Shown here: piece after piece, positions 1-7,664 of the stretch | Layout of the letters: each line of letters begins with the position of its first letter | Numbering within the stretch: the stretch's first letter is position 1 | DNA from: Planctomycetaceae bacterium | GTDB taxonomy: Bacteria > Planctomycetota > Planctomycetia > Pirellulales > Thermoguttaceae | Direction of reading: 5' to 3' | NCBI GenBank assembly: GCA_031283515.1 | Contig: JAITBS010000298.1 | Coordinates: 1-11,061 of the forward strand | Length of the DNA stretch: 11,061 nt | Notes under the pieces: generated by a model | The model's database searches: none | What the model was told of the DNA's origin: nothing | What the model saw: only the letters and a program-made list of their open reading frames with translations | Translations under genes and position numbers: made by a program

Positions 1-926
1 GCAAAATAACGCCGTTCCGAATAACCCGCCCAACTTTGTCCGCCAATTCCGTAACTATGAACTCCGAACAATGTCAGAATTTTTTGTTTCGAATCGATAG
101 AAGCAACTTTGAGCACTTCCTCTGCCCAATCATGCGTCCAGTAACCGCAAAGCCAAATTCCTTCTTCGGGATTCCATCGGGCAATTCGTTCCGGGTCACG
201 AATTTTCAGTGTTTCTTCATCGTACAAAAAGGAACCGCCGTGAGATTTTTTTGTATCGGTTTCAGGATGAACAAATGTAACACCGGTTTTTTCTGCAACT
301 TTTTTATTGGTTTCATCGGTTTTTTCATTGTGCGGCAACCCGTTATCAAGTGCCGTTTTGAATCCTGTCCATGTATGATTGGGAAAACGGGCAATTGTCA
401 TTGGTTCGTTGTTGAAAAAGAGTTCCGGCGGAGTATTGGGACGACCTTTGAATTGATTTGCCCACTGTTTCATTGCGGGAATATTCAACGTGTTCAAATC
501 CGCAACGAAAATTTTATCGTGAACCGCCGGATCAATCCGTTTCAGAATTTCTGGATCATTTATTTTCCGAAACGCAGAAGCCGGAACTGCAACACCGCCG
601 ATCAGTTCCGCGCCCAACGGCGTTTCCGAACAATAACGGACAGGATTTTTTTCTGTACCGGAATCTTCTTGTTTTAGTTCAAAACTTGAGTTTAGAAAAT
701 ATTTTCCTGCTGCAAGATAAACGGTAACAGATTCATCTGGTTGAATAGATTTTTTGTTACGAGCGTCTCGGATGGCGTCGCGTGCGTTTTCGAGCGTTCC
801 GAAGGGTTCGGATTTTGTGCCGGAATTTCCGGCTTTGCCGTCCGGCGCAACATAAAATTCAACCGCATGAATCCGAATTGTAAATACAAAACAGATTACG
901 CAACAAATTAAAATAATACGTGTCAT
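1..926 (-). CDS. Exported right-handed beta-helix (pectate-lyase-like) protein, N-terminal part
   Basis: Reading from the ATG at 926 gives 308 codons without a stop, running out of the window at base 1, so only the N-terminal part is seen. The first ~21 residues (MTRIILICCVICFVF... IHA) form a signal peptide with likely cleavage before VEFYVAP. The mature start, FYVAPDGKAGNSGT followed by EPFGTLENARDAIRDAR and then VTVYLAAGKYFL, is the typical opening of exported parallel beta-helix proteins that act on or bind polysaccharides, common in Planctomycetota, Lentisphaerota and Bacteroidota. The catalytic part would lie beyond the window, so substrate and lyase versus hydrolase activity cannot be told. 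No strong SD precedes the ATG. It follows the GH-A gene by 184 bases on the same strand, in keeping with a polysaccharide-degradation role. Family assignment is fairly sure; function is inferred. Confidence 0.8.
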   Translation of the reverse strand, partial: MTRIILICCVICFVFTIRIHAVEFYVAPDGKAGNSGTKSEPFGTLENARDAIRDARNKKSIQPDESVTVYLAAGKYFLNSSFELKQEDSGTEKNPVRYCSETPLGAELIGGVAVPASAFRKINDPEILKRIDPAVHDKIFVADLNTLNIPAMKQWANQFKGRPNTPPELFFNNEPMTIARFPNHTWTGFKTALDNGLPHNEKTDETNKKVAEKTGVTFVHPETDTKKSHGGSFLYDEETLKIRDPERIARWNPEEGIWLCGYWTHDWAEEVLKVASIDSKQKILTLFGVHSYGIGGQSWAGYSERRYF

Positions 927-955
927 AGTAATGTTTCGGTAAAGGATTCTTTTAT

Positions 956-985
956 ATTTGATTTCAGACGATTGCAGCCTGTCAA
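956..985 (-). promoter_or_regulatory. Weak candidate promoter for the beta-helix gene
   Basis: On the minus strand a perfect TTGACA lies at 985-980. It is followed after 18 bases by TCAAAT (961-956), or after an over-long 23 bases by the better TATAAA (956-951). It sits 30-60 bases before the ATG at 926. The TTGACA overlaps a small CCTGT/ACAGG inverted repeat (978-993). The -10 box is poor, so this is only a suggestion. Confidence 0.2.
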
Positions 986-1110
986 AAAACAGGTTTTTAG
1001 AAGTTCCACTGATATATTACAAAAATTGGTAATTAAATAAACATCACTTGAATGACGGCATGAAGTGTACATTTTTTTGCAGTCTTTCTATTTTTTGTAG
1101 CAACAACAAT

Positions 1111-3375
1111 TTATTCATCGTAAATTAAAGTCATTGCGGAAATAGAAACCGTATGAGGACCGCAAATTCGGAATGTTCCATCAATAAGAATGGAATCCAA
1201 ACGAATCGGGAAAGAAACAAGACCATTGTTCATTCCACCCCAATGTAACGCATTTGTCCCGTCAAACGGTAATTCAAAATAATATGACGTTTGATCCGTC
1301 ATAGTATTGCCGTGAACCTGAAACCATTGCCCCTTAGAATCAATAAACCGTAATCGTACATTATTGCCGGAACCGTCGCCAAACAATTGAATACCCAACG
1401 CTTTCGGTGTTCCGTTAATTTTACCGAATTTACGGTTCAAAACAAACCGAATTGATTTCCAACCTTCATCCGATTTGTACGTTAATTTAACAACACCGTT
1501 TTCAATCTCGGCTTTTTGTTCCGAAATAACACGCGGATCGCCTTCGGGACGAACTGTCCAAATTGTTTTGAGTGTTTCTGTATTTCGTAGCGAAAAATCG
1601 TCCAGCCGTTTCATTGTACGGCACGGAAAAATAATAGTTGTTCCGGCATCGGTTAAAAGTGATACGGAAAACCGGTATTCCCCAACCGGAACCGATTTCA
1701 TTGGAAAACGAATCTCCGTTTCCGACTCATCGGATTTCAACACCAAAGAACGTACCGTTTCCGTCAGTTCCAAACCGTCAATATCATCAATAGATATTTT
1801 CGCATCAAAAACATCTCCGCCCAAATTACCGACTTTGACAACCAAATCGTTATGATCTGGAAATGGAAGTCCAATAGAAATCGGTGCAACCGCTTCAACA
1901 TCCGTTTTCTGAACAATTTTTCGATCCTGAATTGTTGCCGAATAAATCATCGGCGTCTGTTTCATAAACCGGTTGGGTTGAAACGACTTTATTGTTATAT
2001 TATTGTGTTCATGGTTTTTCAACGGAACACCGGAACCATAAATATGTAACGGCAATGATTCCAAACGGGCAATTTTTGTCCAGAAATCATTTTGCGGTTC
2101 CTGTGTCAATACCGGCGTTAAAACCGGTGTTAAATAAAGCGGTTCATCGGAAATCGACAGCGTTAAACCTTTGGGGTCGGCATGGAGATTAGGTTGCGGT
2201 TTGCCGAGATACGATATTGTTTGAAATGTTCCTGCAACAGACGGAATCGTGATTGTTTTTGCTGACGGCGAAGTTGTCCAAACCGCAAGTTTAACTTGTT
2301 GACCGTGATCACGATCAAATAGAAAAATATATTCGTCAGGATTTTCTGTTGCAAGACGTTTGTTGAAACGGAAACCTCTAAACGTTTCAAAAAAAGTGTG
2401 AGCGGCATGGAATGCCGGTTTGGGATCGTAAACCGGTGTTTGTCCCGGACGGTAATCATGGTGAACAATTCCGAAATGATCTTCCGGATCAAAGGGATTT
2501 TTTCCGTCATCGTTCCAGTCGTACCAAATGATCACCGGAATGTCCGCCGCAAGATTCACCAGCCATTGACGCGATAACATCTTGCCCTGAATATCGTTAT
2601 TGAAAGTGGGCCAGCCCGCCGAATATCCCCATTCGCCGGAAATAATCGGAATATATTTACCAGACGGAGCGTATTGATCAATTAAATACCGAAGCCGCGC
2701 ATAATCCGCTAATACTGTTTCAGGATCGGCAGGACGGTAAGGATGCACCGTAACAGCATCCCAATATTCAAGCAGTCCGGCTTTGAAACAAAATTCGAGA
2801 AACGAAAAATCTATTCCCGCAGTTGCCGGACCAACATAAATTTCATTCGGCGCAACTGCGCGAATGGCTCGTCCTACTTCCAATGCAAGTTGAGCAAATT
2901 TTTCCGGATCAGGTTTTGGAGTCCAGAATCGTTTGAGATTGGGTTCGTTGTACATTTCCCAAAGAATGCGCCGCCCTTGGAAATGAGCAACCGCAGCGGA
3001 TACCCAACGCACAAACGCCGCTCGTCCTTCCGGTGTGTACGGTGAAAGTCCTTGATCGTAAAGTTTGTTACGATATGACAAAACATACATTGGACGAATA
3101 TTTTGTTTTTCCATAGAAGATGTCAACCGGTCATGTCCCGAAAAATCGTACACTCCTTGTTGCTGTTCCTGCCAACCCCAAGAAAAATCCGTTCGGATTA
3201 CTGTTGCGCCGGCATCGGCAAGCATTTCCATTTCACCGGTTTGGGCGTCAATAAAATGAATATTGTATCCAAAACCGTCCGGAATAGAATCGGAAGATAA
3301 TACTGGTTTTTGTGCAAAAATTGGTATTGCCGTAAACGAAAAGAATACAAAAATAATTGTCAGAAACCGAATCAT
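1111..3375 (-). CDS. Exported clan GH-A glycoside hydrolase with C-terminal jelly-roll domain
   Basis: This 754-residue protein has a signal peptide (residues 1-21, ending FAQ). A TIM-barrel glycosidase of clan GH-A follows at about 30-335. WEMYNEPN holds the expected acid/base Glu144, HPY (211-213) is a typical strand-6 motif, and ISGEWG holds the expected nucleophile Glu248. A small beta domain (about 340-420) comes next, then a linker with a doubled LTPV unit, then an Ig-like stretch (about 490-590). A C-terminal domain (about 590-753) with GIQLFGDGSGN and LRLRFIDSKGQWFQ patterns resembles CBM11-like galactose-binding jelly rolls. GH5, GH39 or a related family is plausible; I cannot fix the family or the substrate. 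The ATG at 3375 immediately precedes the signal peptide but has no clear SD. The gene starts 30 bases after the kinase stop, so it is probably in its operon. Confidence 0.85.
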   Translation of the reverse strand: MIRFLTIIFVFFSFTAIPIFAQKPVLSSDSIPDGFGYNIHFIDAQTGEMEMLADAGATVIRTDFSWGWQEQQQGVYDFSGHDRLTSSMEKQNIRPMYVLSYRNKLYDQGLSPYTPEGRAAFVRWVSAAVAHFQGRRILWEMYNEPNLKRFWTPKPDPEKFAQLALEVGRAIRAVAPNEIYVGPATAGIDFSFLEFCFKAGLLEYWDAVTVHPYRPADPETVLADYARLRYLIDQYAPSGKYIPIISGEWGYSAGWPTFNNDIQGKMLSRQWLVNLAADIPVIIWYDWNDDGKNPFDPEDHFGIVHHDYRPGQTPVYDPKPAFHAAHTFFETFRGFRFNKRLATENPDEYIFLFDRDHGQQVKLAVWTTSPSAKTITIPSVAGTFQTISYLGKPQPNLHADPKGLTLSISDEPLYLTPVLTPVLTQEPQNDFWTKIARLESLPLHIYGSGVPLKNHEHNNITIKSFQPNRFMKQTPMIYSATIQDRKIVQKTDVEAVAPISIGLPFPDHNDLVVKVGNLGGDVFDAKISIDDIDGLELTETVRSLVLKSDESETEIRFPMKSVPVGEYRFSVSLLTDAGTTIIFPCRTMKRLDDFSLRNTETLKTIWTVRPEGDPRVISEQKAEIENGVVKLTYKSDEGWKSIRFVLNRKFGKINGTPKALGIQLFGDGSGNNVRLRFIDSKGQWFQVHGNTMTDQTSYYFELPFDGTNALHWGGMNNGLVSFPIRLDSILIDGTFRICGPHTVSISAMTLIYDE

Positions 3376-3405
3376 ATTATTACTAATTTTTGAACTTATT
3401 TTGAA

Positions 3406-5823
3406 TTATTTTTTTCTTTTATTTTTGGAATGTTCCAGAATGGCGTTAACGAGTTCGTTTTGATTGAGCGGTTTGGTCAGTACGGCGTCACAACCTGCCT
3501 GAAATGAATCTTCGTTGTCACCAAAATTAGCCGTCAATGCCAAAATCGGACGTTTAAACCCGCGACTTCGTAATTTTTGTGTTGCTTCAAATCCGTCCAT
3601 AACCGGCATTTGCATATCCATAAGTATTGCATCGAATATGTTACCGTTTTTTTCTGCTTCGGCGACTTTGTCAAGAGCCAGAGAACCATTGGAAGCCAAA
3701 ACCACTTCCGCTCCAACATCACGCAATTTCGCCTCCGCAACCCGTTGGTTGATCACCACGTCGTCAACCACCAGAATACGATAATTCGAAAGCGGTAAAG
3801 AATTTTGTAATGGATTTGAGGAAATAATTGCCGTTTCCGTTTCTGAGGACGAAGTTTGAAGCAAAGGTTTTTCAAGAATATCGTTTGTTTTATCGGATTC
3901 GGATTCGGAATTATTGTTAGATATTTTGGCGATATCCTTCGTTTCAGAAAACCTGACCGGAATCATCACAATAAAAGAACTTCCCTTGTTTAATTCACTT
4001 TTAATATTGATGTCTCCTCCCATTAAACGAGCAAGTCCCCGCGCAATTCCAAGTCCCAACCCAGTACCGCCATATTTTCGTGTTGAGGAATCATCCGCTT
4101 GTGAAAATGGTTTGAACAGGCGTGTGATTTGTTTTGGGGACAGTCCGATTCCTGTATCAATGACTTCAATCACCAGAATTGGATTTCCCGATGCAGAGGC
4201 TAAAATTCCAGAAAGAGTTTTAGGTCTCAACACAATCGAATCATTCTCGTCCTGTACATGAACAGAAGTAAGTAAAAGCGAAGTATTCAAAGGACCTTTC
4301 ATCCTACGTAATCGTCCGTATCGGGAAGAAGTAAAAAATGTTGCCGATAATAAGTTTTTTAACGAAGTCTGGGAAGTCGAATGCGTCTCCTCCATAACAG
4401 CAGACGAAAACGTTTGCAGCACATCCGCCTCATGCATCGTACACCGAACCGTAACAAATCCCTTTTCCGTAAATTTAATAGCATTACTCAAAAGATTGAT
4501 CAATATTTGCCGAAGCCGTGTCGGATCGCCGAGAATTGTTTCAGGAATAGGTTCGTTCCATTCGATTTTAAATTCCAGTTGCGGTTTTTCGTCGAGCCGT
4601 TTTTTCAACATTGTCTTGACATCACTGACCACTTGTTTAATCGAAACGGGAATTGATTCGAGAACAATACGGTTTGAATCAAGTTTCGAAAATGTCAGAA
4701 TATCATCGATAATAGTCATCAAATCTTTACTGCTTTTCCGAATAATATCGATCATTTCATCTTGAGTCATCGGGATACTTTCGTCAGTGTTGAGAGCCGT
4801 CAACATCTCCGCACAACCAAGAATGGCATTCATGGGCGTCCGAATTTCATGACTCATATTGGCAAGAAAATAACTTTTCGCCTGAACCGCTGTTTCCGCA
4901 TCACGTTTCGCAATGACGAGTTCTTCAACTGTTTTTTCGAGATTGAAAGTGTATGTCATGAGTTTCTCTTCAATTTCATGACGTTTAATCAGAAAGATTT
5001 GGATAGAGAAAAAAAGAATGAGAAACGAAAGAAAAAACAGGTTTGTCCAAAAACTGGCTTTCTGAATTTCCGCATTCCACAAATCACCCCAAAAATCAAC
5101 TCCTAACACCGCTTCGACATTACCTTCCTCATTGTAAAGCGGTTCAGCGGCAGTAATCCAAAGTCCCCATTTGTCCTGAACCGGTTGACTATTGAAACTG
5201 GGATTTCCTCTGAATGCAGCAATAATTTCGGGAATATCTTCATATTCTATTTCATAAATTTCTCCTTTGGGAACACGTAATTCCCGTTCTCCCTCGAACC
5301 GGCCATCACGGTTGAGATCGGCTGGCGGACAGAGAATAAAAAAGAGTTCACCTTTGGCATTTTCGCGAAGCGTGTAAATGGAAGCGGCAAAAGGAACCCG
5401 ATTTTGCCATTCCGATATTGTATCAAGAATATGAAGGAGATACGGATCATCGTCAGACATTTGAGGCGTGATTTTTTCATGCCCCATCTCACTCAAGGCG
5501 ACCGCAAATGATTTGGCAAGACCGGAAAGATTATTCTGAAGACTTCGTCTTGCCATTTGAGTTGCCAGATAAGTACAATAAACCCCAATAGCTAACACAA
5601 TTAACAGTATAACCCATGAAACAAATAATTGCAAAAACAAAGATTGCCTGGTACGCATCCAAAAGGTCAACGCCAACATCAGCAACAACGAAATACAAAC
5701 AAAAGTAAAAGGCAAACAATACATCGTAAAAAAAAATAATCTTATTATAGTTAATAGCGAAGAGTTCCGATGCGGAGTAATACCGGAACGGTAATAACCC
5801 CACATGCGAACACTTTTTACCAT
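3406..5823 (-). CDS. Membrane hybrid sensor histidine kinase with receiver domain
   Basis: Residue numbers start from the TTG codon just before the ATG at 5823. A transmembrane helix (64-88), an extracytoplasmic sensor of PDC/Cache character (about 92-258, ending in AAEPLYNEEGNVEAVLGVDF) and a second helix (258-281) come first. A coiled-coil HisKA domain with phospho-acceptor His326 (SHEIRTP) follows, then a HATPase domain with N box Asn447, G1 DTGIGL (557-562) and G2 GGTGLGLG (586-593). A polar Ser/Asn/Glu linker leads to a C-terminal receiver with DD688-689, phospho-acceptor Asp737, Thr765 and Lys785. There is no DNA-binding output domain, so a separate partner must pass on the signal. About 80 extra residues lie inside the ATPase domain. 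Its start overlaps the hydF stop (TGATG), but Met57 (5658) is a serious alternative start because it gives a sensible two-helix topology. The ligand is unknown. Confidence 0.88.
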   Translation of the reverse strand: MVKSVRMWGYYRSGITPHRNSSLLTIIRLFFFTMYCLPFTFVCISLLLMLALTFWMRTRQSLFLQLFVSWVILLIVLAIGVYCTYLATQMARRSLQNNLSGLAKSFAVALSEMGHEKITPQMSDDDPYLLHILDTISEWQNRVPFAASIYTLRENAKGELFFILCPPADLNRDGRFEGERELRVPKGEIYEIEYEDIPEIIAAFRGNPSFNSQPVQDKWGLWITAAEPLYNEEGNVEAVLGVDFWGDLWNAEIQKASFWTNLFFLSFLILFFSIQIFLIKRHEIEEKLMTYTFNLEKTVEELVIAKRDAETAVQAKSYFLANMSHEIRTPMNAILGCAEMLTALNTDESIPMTQDEMIDIIRKSSKDLMTIIDDILTFSKLDSNRIVLESIPVSIKQVVSDVKTMLKKRLDEKPQLEFKIEWNEPIPETILGDPTRLRQILINLLSNAIKFTEKGFVTVRCTMHEADVLQTFSSAVMEETHSTSQTSLKNLLSATFFTSSRYGRLRRMKGPLNTSLLLTSVHVQDENDSIVLRPKTLSGILASASGNPILVIEVIDTGIGLSPKQITRLFKPFSQADDSSTRKYGGTGLGLGIARGLARLMGGDINIKSELNKGSSFIVMIPVRFSETKDIAKISNNNSESESDKTNDILEKPLLQTSSSETETAIISSNPLQNSLPLSNYRILVVDDVVINQRVAEAKLRDVGAEVVLASNGSLALDKVAEAEKNGNIFDAILMDMQMPVMDGFEATQKLRSRGFKRPILALTANFGDNEDSFQAGCDAVLTKPLNQNELVNAILEHSKNKRKK
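5744..5796 (-). promoter_or_regulatory. Possible internal promoter/operator ahead of the kinase core
   Basis: Within the first codons of the long kinase frame there is a 19-bp imperfect palindrome at 5778-5796 (TACCG-TTC-CGGTA core, 16 of 19 positions symmetric) and a perfect TATAAT on the minus strand at 5749-5744. No good -35 box precedes it. If the kinase really starts at the ATG at 5658, this stretch would be its upstream control region rather than coding sequence. Speculative. Confidence 0.22.
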
Positions 5824-7067
5824 CAACTCTTAACTAAAAACGGTTTTAAAGCGCGGTCAAAAATTCCCAATAGGAATGCGATTGCCAAACCATAATTTGT
5901 CATAGGCACATTGGCTTCGCGGCAATGCATTTGTCGGCTTAGGATTTCGCGGCGGTTCCACATGCAGGCGCCGCAATGAATTACCAAAGCGTATTCGGAG
6001 AGCGTTGTTGTTGGAAAATCGTGTCCTTGAACATGTTGAATATTCAATTCGCCGCCGACATATTTTTGCAGCCAGTTGGGGATTTTAACAGTTCCGATAT
6101 CTTCACCGATTGGATGATGGGTGCATGATTCTGCGATGAGAATTTTTGAACCTGGGCGAAGTTGGGCGATAGCACGAGTGCCTTCGATCATTGTCGGCAA
6201 ATCACCTTTTTGACGGGCAAACAGGATGGAAAACGAAGTCATCATAATAGAATTGGGCGTGTACTCGGCGACTTGGGCAAACGCCTGTGAATCGGTAACT
6301 ACTAAAGCCGGCGGCGGTTGAATACGGGTTAAGACATCTTTTAGCTGGGCATCCTGAACAACAATACAAGATTGATGGGCGTCTAAAACATCGCGAATTG
6401 TCTGAACTTGCGGTAAAATGAGCCGTCCTTTTGGTGCCTCTTTGTCAACCGGAACAACCAAAACAATCATTTCACCTGACGGCACAAGATCGGACACAAT
6501 TGGCGGCGGAGTCAAAAAATCTTCGGGAACAGTTTGGATTAAGGCGTCGCGGAGTTCTAAAATTCCTTGACTGGTTGTTGCTTGGAAGCGAACAAACGGA
6601 ATCGAGGCTTTGTTCAGAATTTCAACAGTTTCCGGCGAAGGTTCGGCAAGATCGGATTTGTTAAAAATGAAAAGGACAGGGACATTCCGTTTCTGTAGTT
6701 CGTCCACGATTTGCTGTTCAAAAACGGACCAGGAACCGTTTTGTTGTGTTTCGGCGGAGACGACGATTCCGATTTCTGTCCGGTCGAAAACTTCTTTTGT
6801 TTTCTGAATGCGTAACGTACCGAGTGAGCCTTCATCGTCAATACCGGCGGTATCGATAAATTGTACGGGACCGATGGGCAGGAGTTCCATTGGTTTTTCA
6901 ACGGGATCGGTGGTTGTTCCTGCCAGTTCGGAAACGATGGAACTCTGTTGGCGGGTAAGTGCGTTCAAAAGCGAAGACTTACCGACATTGCGGCGTCCAA
7001 AAATTCCAATATGAAGTCGAAAACCTTTAGGTGTTGTTTGCATTGAAGGGTTGGTGAAAGAAAACAA
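5823..7067 (-). CDS. hydF: [FeFe]-hydrogenase H-cluster maturation GTPase HydF
   Basis: HydF is the scaffold that carries the di-iron precursor of the H-cluster, built with the radical-SAM enzymes HydE and HydG, and hands it to the [FeFe]-hydrogenase in the cytoplasm. This 414-residue protein has all its parts. An N-terminal Era/TrmE-like GTPase domain shows P-loop GRRNVGKS (24-31), GTTTDP (50-55), DTAG (72-75) and NKSD (136-139). A central dimerisation region follows. The C-terminal cluster domain has C315-x-H317, then 46 residues, then H364-C365-x-x-C368, which fits the known CxHx(46-53)HCxxC [4Fe-4S] signature. The end (NYGLAIAFLLGIFDRALKPF) is also family-typical. The start is a TTG at 7067, chosen because GGAGG lies 5 bases upstream; the ATG at 7043 lacks an SD. 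HydE, HydG and a hydrogenase are not in the window. Its stop overlaps the kinase start. Confidence 0.96.
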   Translation of the reverse strand: MFSFTNPSMQTTPKGFRLHIGIFGRRNVGKSSLLNALTRQQSSIVSELAGTTTDPVEKPMELLPIGPVQFIDTAGIDDEGSLGTLRIQKTKEVFDRTEIGIVVSAETQQNGSWSVFEQQIVDELQKRNVPVLFIFNKSDLAEPSPETVEILNKASIPFVRFQATTSQGILELRDALIQTVPEDFLTPPPIVSDLVPSGEMIVLVVPVDKEAPKGRLILPQVQTIRDVLDAHQSCIVVQDAQLKDVLTRIQPPPALVVTDSQAFAQVAEYTPNSIMMTSFSILFARQKGDLPTMIEGTRAIAQLRPGSKILIAESCTHHPIGEDIGTVKIPNWLQKYVGGELNIQHVQGHDFPTTTLSEYALVIHCGACMWNRREILSRQMHCREANVPMTNYGLAIAFLLGIFDRALKPFLVKS

Positions 7068-7072
7068 GTCTG

Positions 7073-7077
7073 CCTCC
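7073..7077 (-). promoter_or_regulatory. Strong ribosome binding site fixing the TTG start of hydF
   Basis: The minus strand reads GGAGG at 7077-7073, then CAGAC, then TTG at 7067. The 5-base spacing is ideal, and no comparable site precedes the ATG at 7043. This decides for the rare TTG start and adds 8 residues to HydF. Confidence 0.75.
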
Positions 7078-7103
7078 GGTTACAGACAAATAAATACCAG
7101 TTC

Positions 7104-7132
7104 ATTTTAGTATTAATTGAAAGGTAAAACAA
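7104..7132 (-). promoter_or_regulatory. Candidate sigma-70-type promoter for hydF and its operon
   Basis: The minus strand has TTGTTT at 7132-7127, a 17-base spacer and TAAAAT at 7109-7104 (5 of 6 to TATAAT). Transcription would start about 30 bases before the TTG start codon. The -35 box matches only half of the consensus in an AT-rich region, so support is modest. Confidence 0.33.
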
Positions 7133-7199
7133 GAGAGGGGAAGAATCCCATGACGTGTTATTTATTTTGCATAAAAATCTAATGAGACGATGTTTTTTG

Positions 7200-7240
7200 G
7201 AATACAGGTTTGAATCCAAAGGGAGCATATTCCCATTCCG
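7200..7240. other. Possible three-way-junction fold (structured RNA or DNA)
   Basis: GGAAT (7200-7204) pairs with ATTCC (7236-7240) and encloses two perfect 4-bp hairpins: TTTG-AATC-CAAA (7210-7221) and GGGA-GCATAT-TCCC (7222-7235), directly adjacent. It lies about 70 bases upstream of the candidate hydF promoter, so it is outside the leader if that promoter is right. It does not fit a tRNA or a riboswitch that I know. Chance is possible because all stems are short. Confidence 0.25.
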
Positions 7241-7434
7241 TGTCAATTTTTGAATTTATTCAGTGGTACTTTTCTTTTATGGCAGGCAACGTTTCGGCGA
7301 AAAGTTGACTACCTATTAAATAGTTACAATTATTGTGGTACAAGTAGTGAACAATGAACTTCATTTTTCAACCTAATTGTCTTAACAAAACAACCTCAGT
7401 AGCAAAAGAGAGCCTAAACAAAAAACTCATTAAC

Positions 7435-7640
7435 TCATTAAAATGAACAATGAGGTTGGTGTATGTGTTATTCATTGGGGCACCTCTAAAAATTCAGTTT
7501 TGCTAATTTTTCATTATTGAAAAATAAAGATTTACGAATAATTTTCTGATAGAATATTAAATTTTTAGAGGTGCCCCTCAGTAGCCCATTGACAACACAT
7601 ACACATCAACCTCATTACCTCATTGTTTATTTTAATGAGG
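7435..7640. repeat. Long nested inverted repeat
   Basis: The left half (7435-7494) and right half (7560-7640) are near reverse complements. The inner 18 bp (GGGGCACCTCTAAAAATT and its complement) are perfect. The outer parts match at 20 of 21 positions (TCATTAAAAT, then G or A, then AACAATGAGG) and again in TATGTGTT, with an 8-base duplicated TAATGAGG on the right. The sequence just outside the inner arms (7470-7476 against 7578-7592) does not pair. The 65-base centre is AT-rich with no frame. The arms would form a very stable hairpin. Confidence 0.85.
7477..7577. mobile_element. MITE-like element with 18-bp perfect terminal inverted repeats
   Basis: A 101-base unit is bounded by perfect inverted repeats (GGGGCACC outward at 7477-7494; GGTGCCCC at 7560-7577). 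The flanking pentamers TCATT (7472-7476) and TCAGT (7578-7582) differ at one base and could be a decayed target duplication. It has no coding capacity and would need a transposase from elsewhere. That it moves is inference from its form alone, and it sits inside a larger palindrome, which complicates the picture. Confidence 0.45.
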
Positions 7641-7664
7641 TTGGTAATATATCAGTGGAATTTT

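Noticed and set aside
36..677. A 213-codon plus-strand frame opposite the beta-helix gene
   Set aside because: Its composition (Phe, Cys, Arg and Asn rich, no recognisable domain) is typical of an antisense shadow, and the minus-strand frame shows a signal peptide and family motifs throughout.
976..999. CCTGT/ACAGG hairpin followed by TTTTT on the plus strand, as a terminator
   Set aside because: The T-run is on the plus strand, where there is no gene to terminate. On the minus strand, where the genes run, no T-run follows the stem.
2109..2134. Doubled 12-base unit (LTPV-LTPV) in the GH-A gene
   Set aside because: It is a short in-frame duplication in a linker between domains, an ordinary slippage product without evident function.
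7205..7221. tRNA T-loop-like GGTTTGAATCC
   Set aside because: The flanking bases do not form a 5-bp T stem on either strand, and no anticodon arm or acceptor stem of proper size is present.
6965..7246. A 93-codon minus-strand frame overlapping the start of hydF
   Set aside because: It runs through the hydF promoter region and start in another frame, has no motif, and conflicts with the strong ribosome site of hydF.
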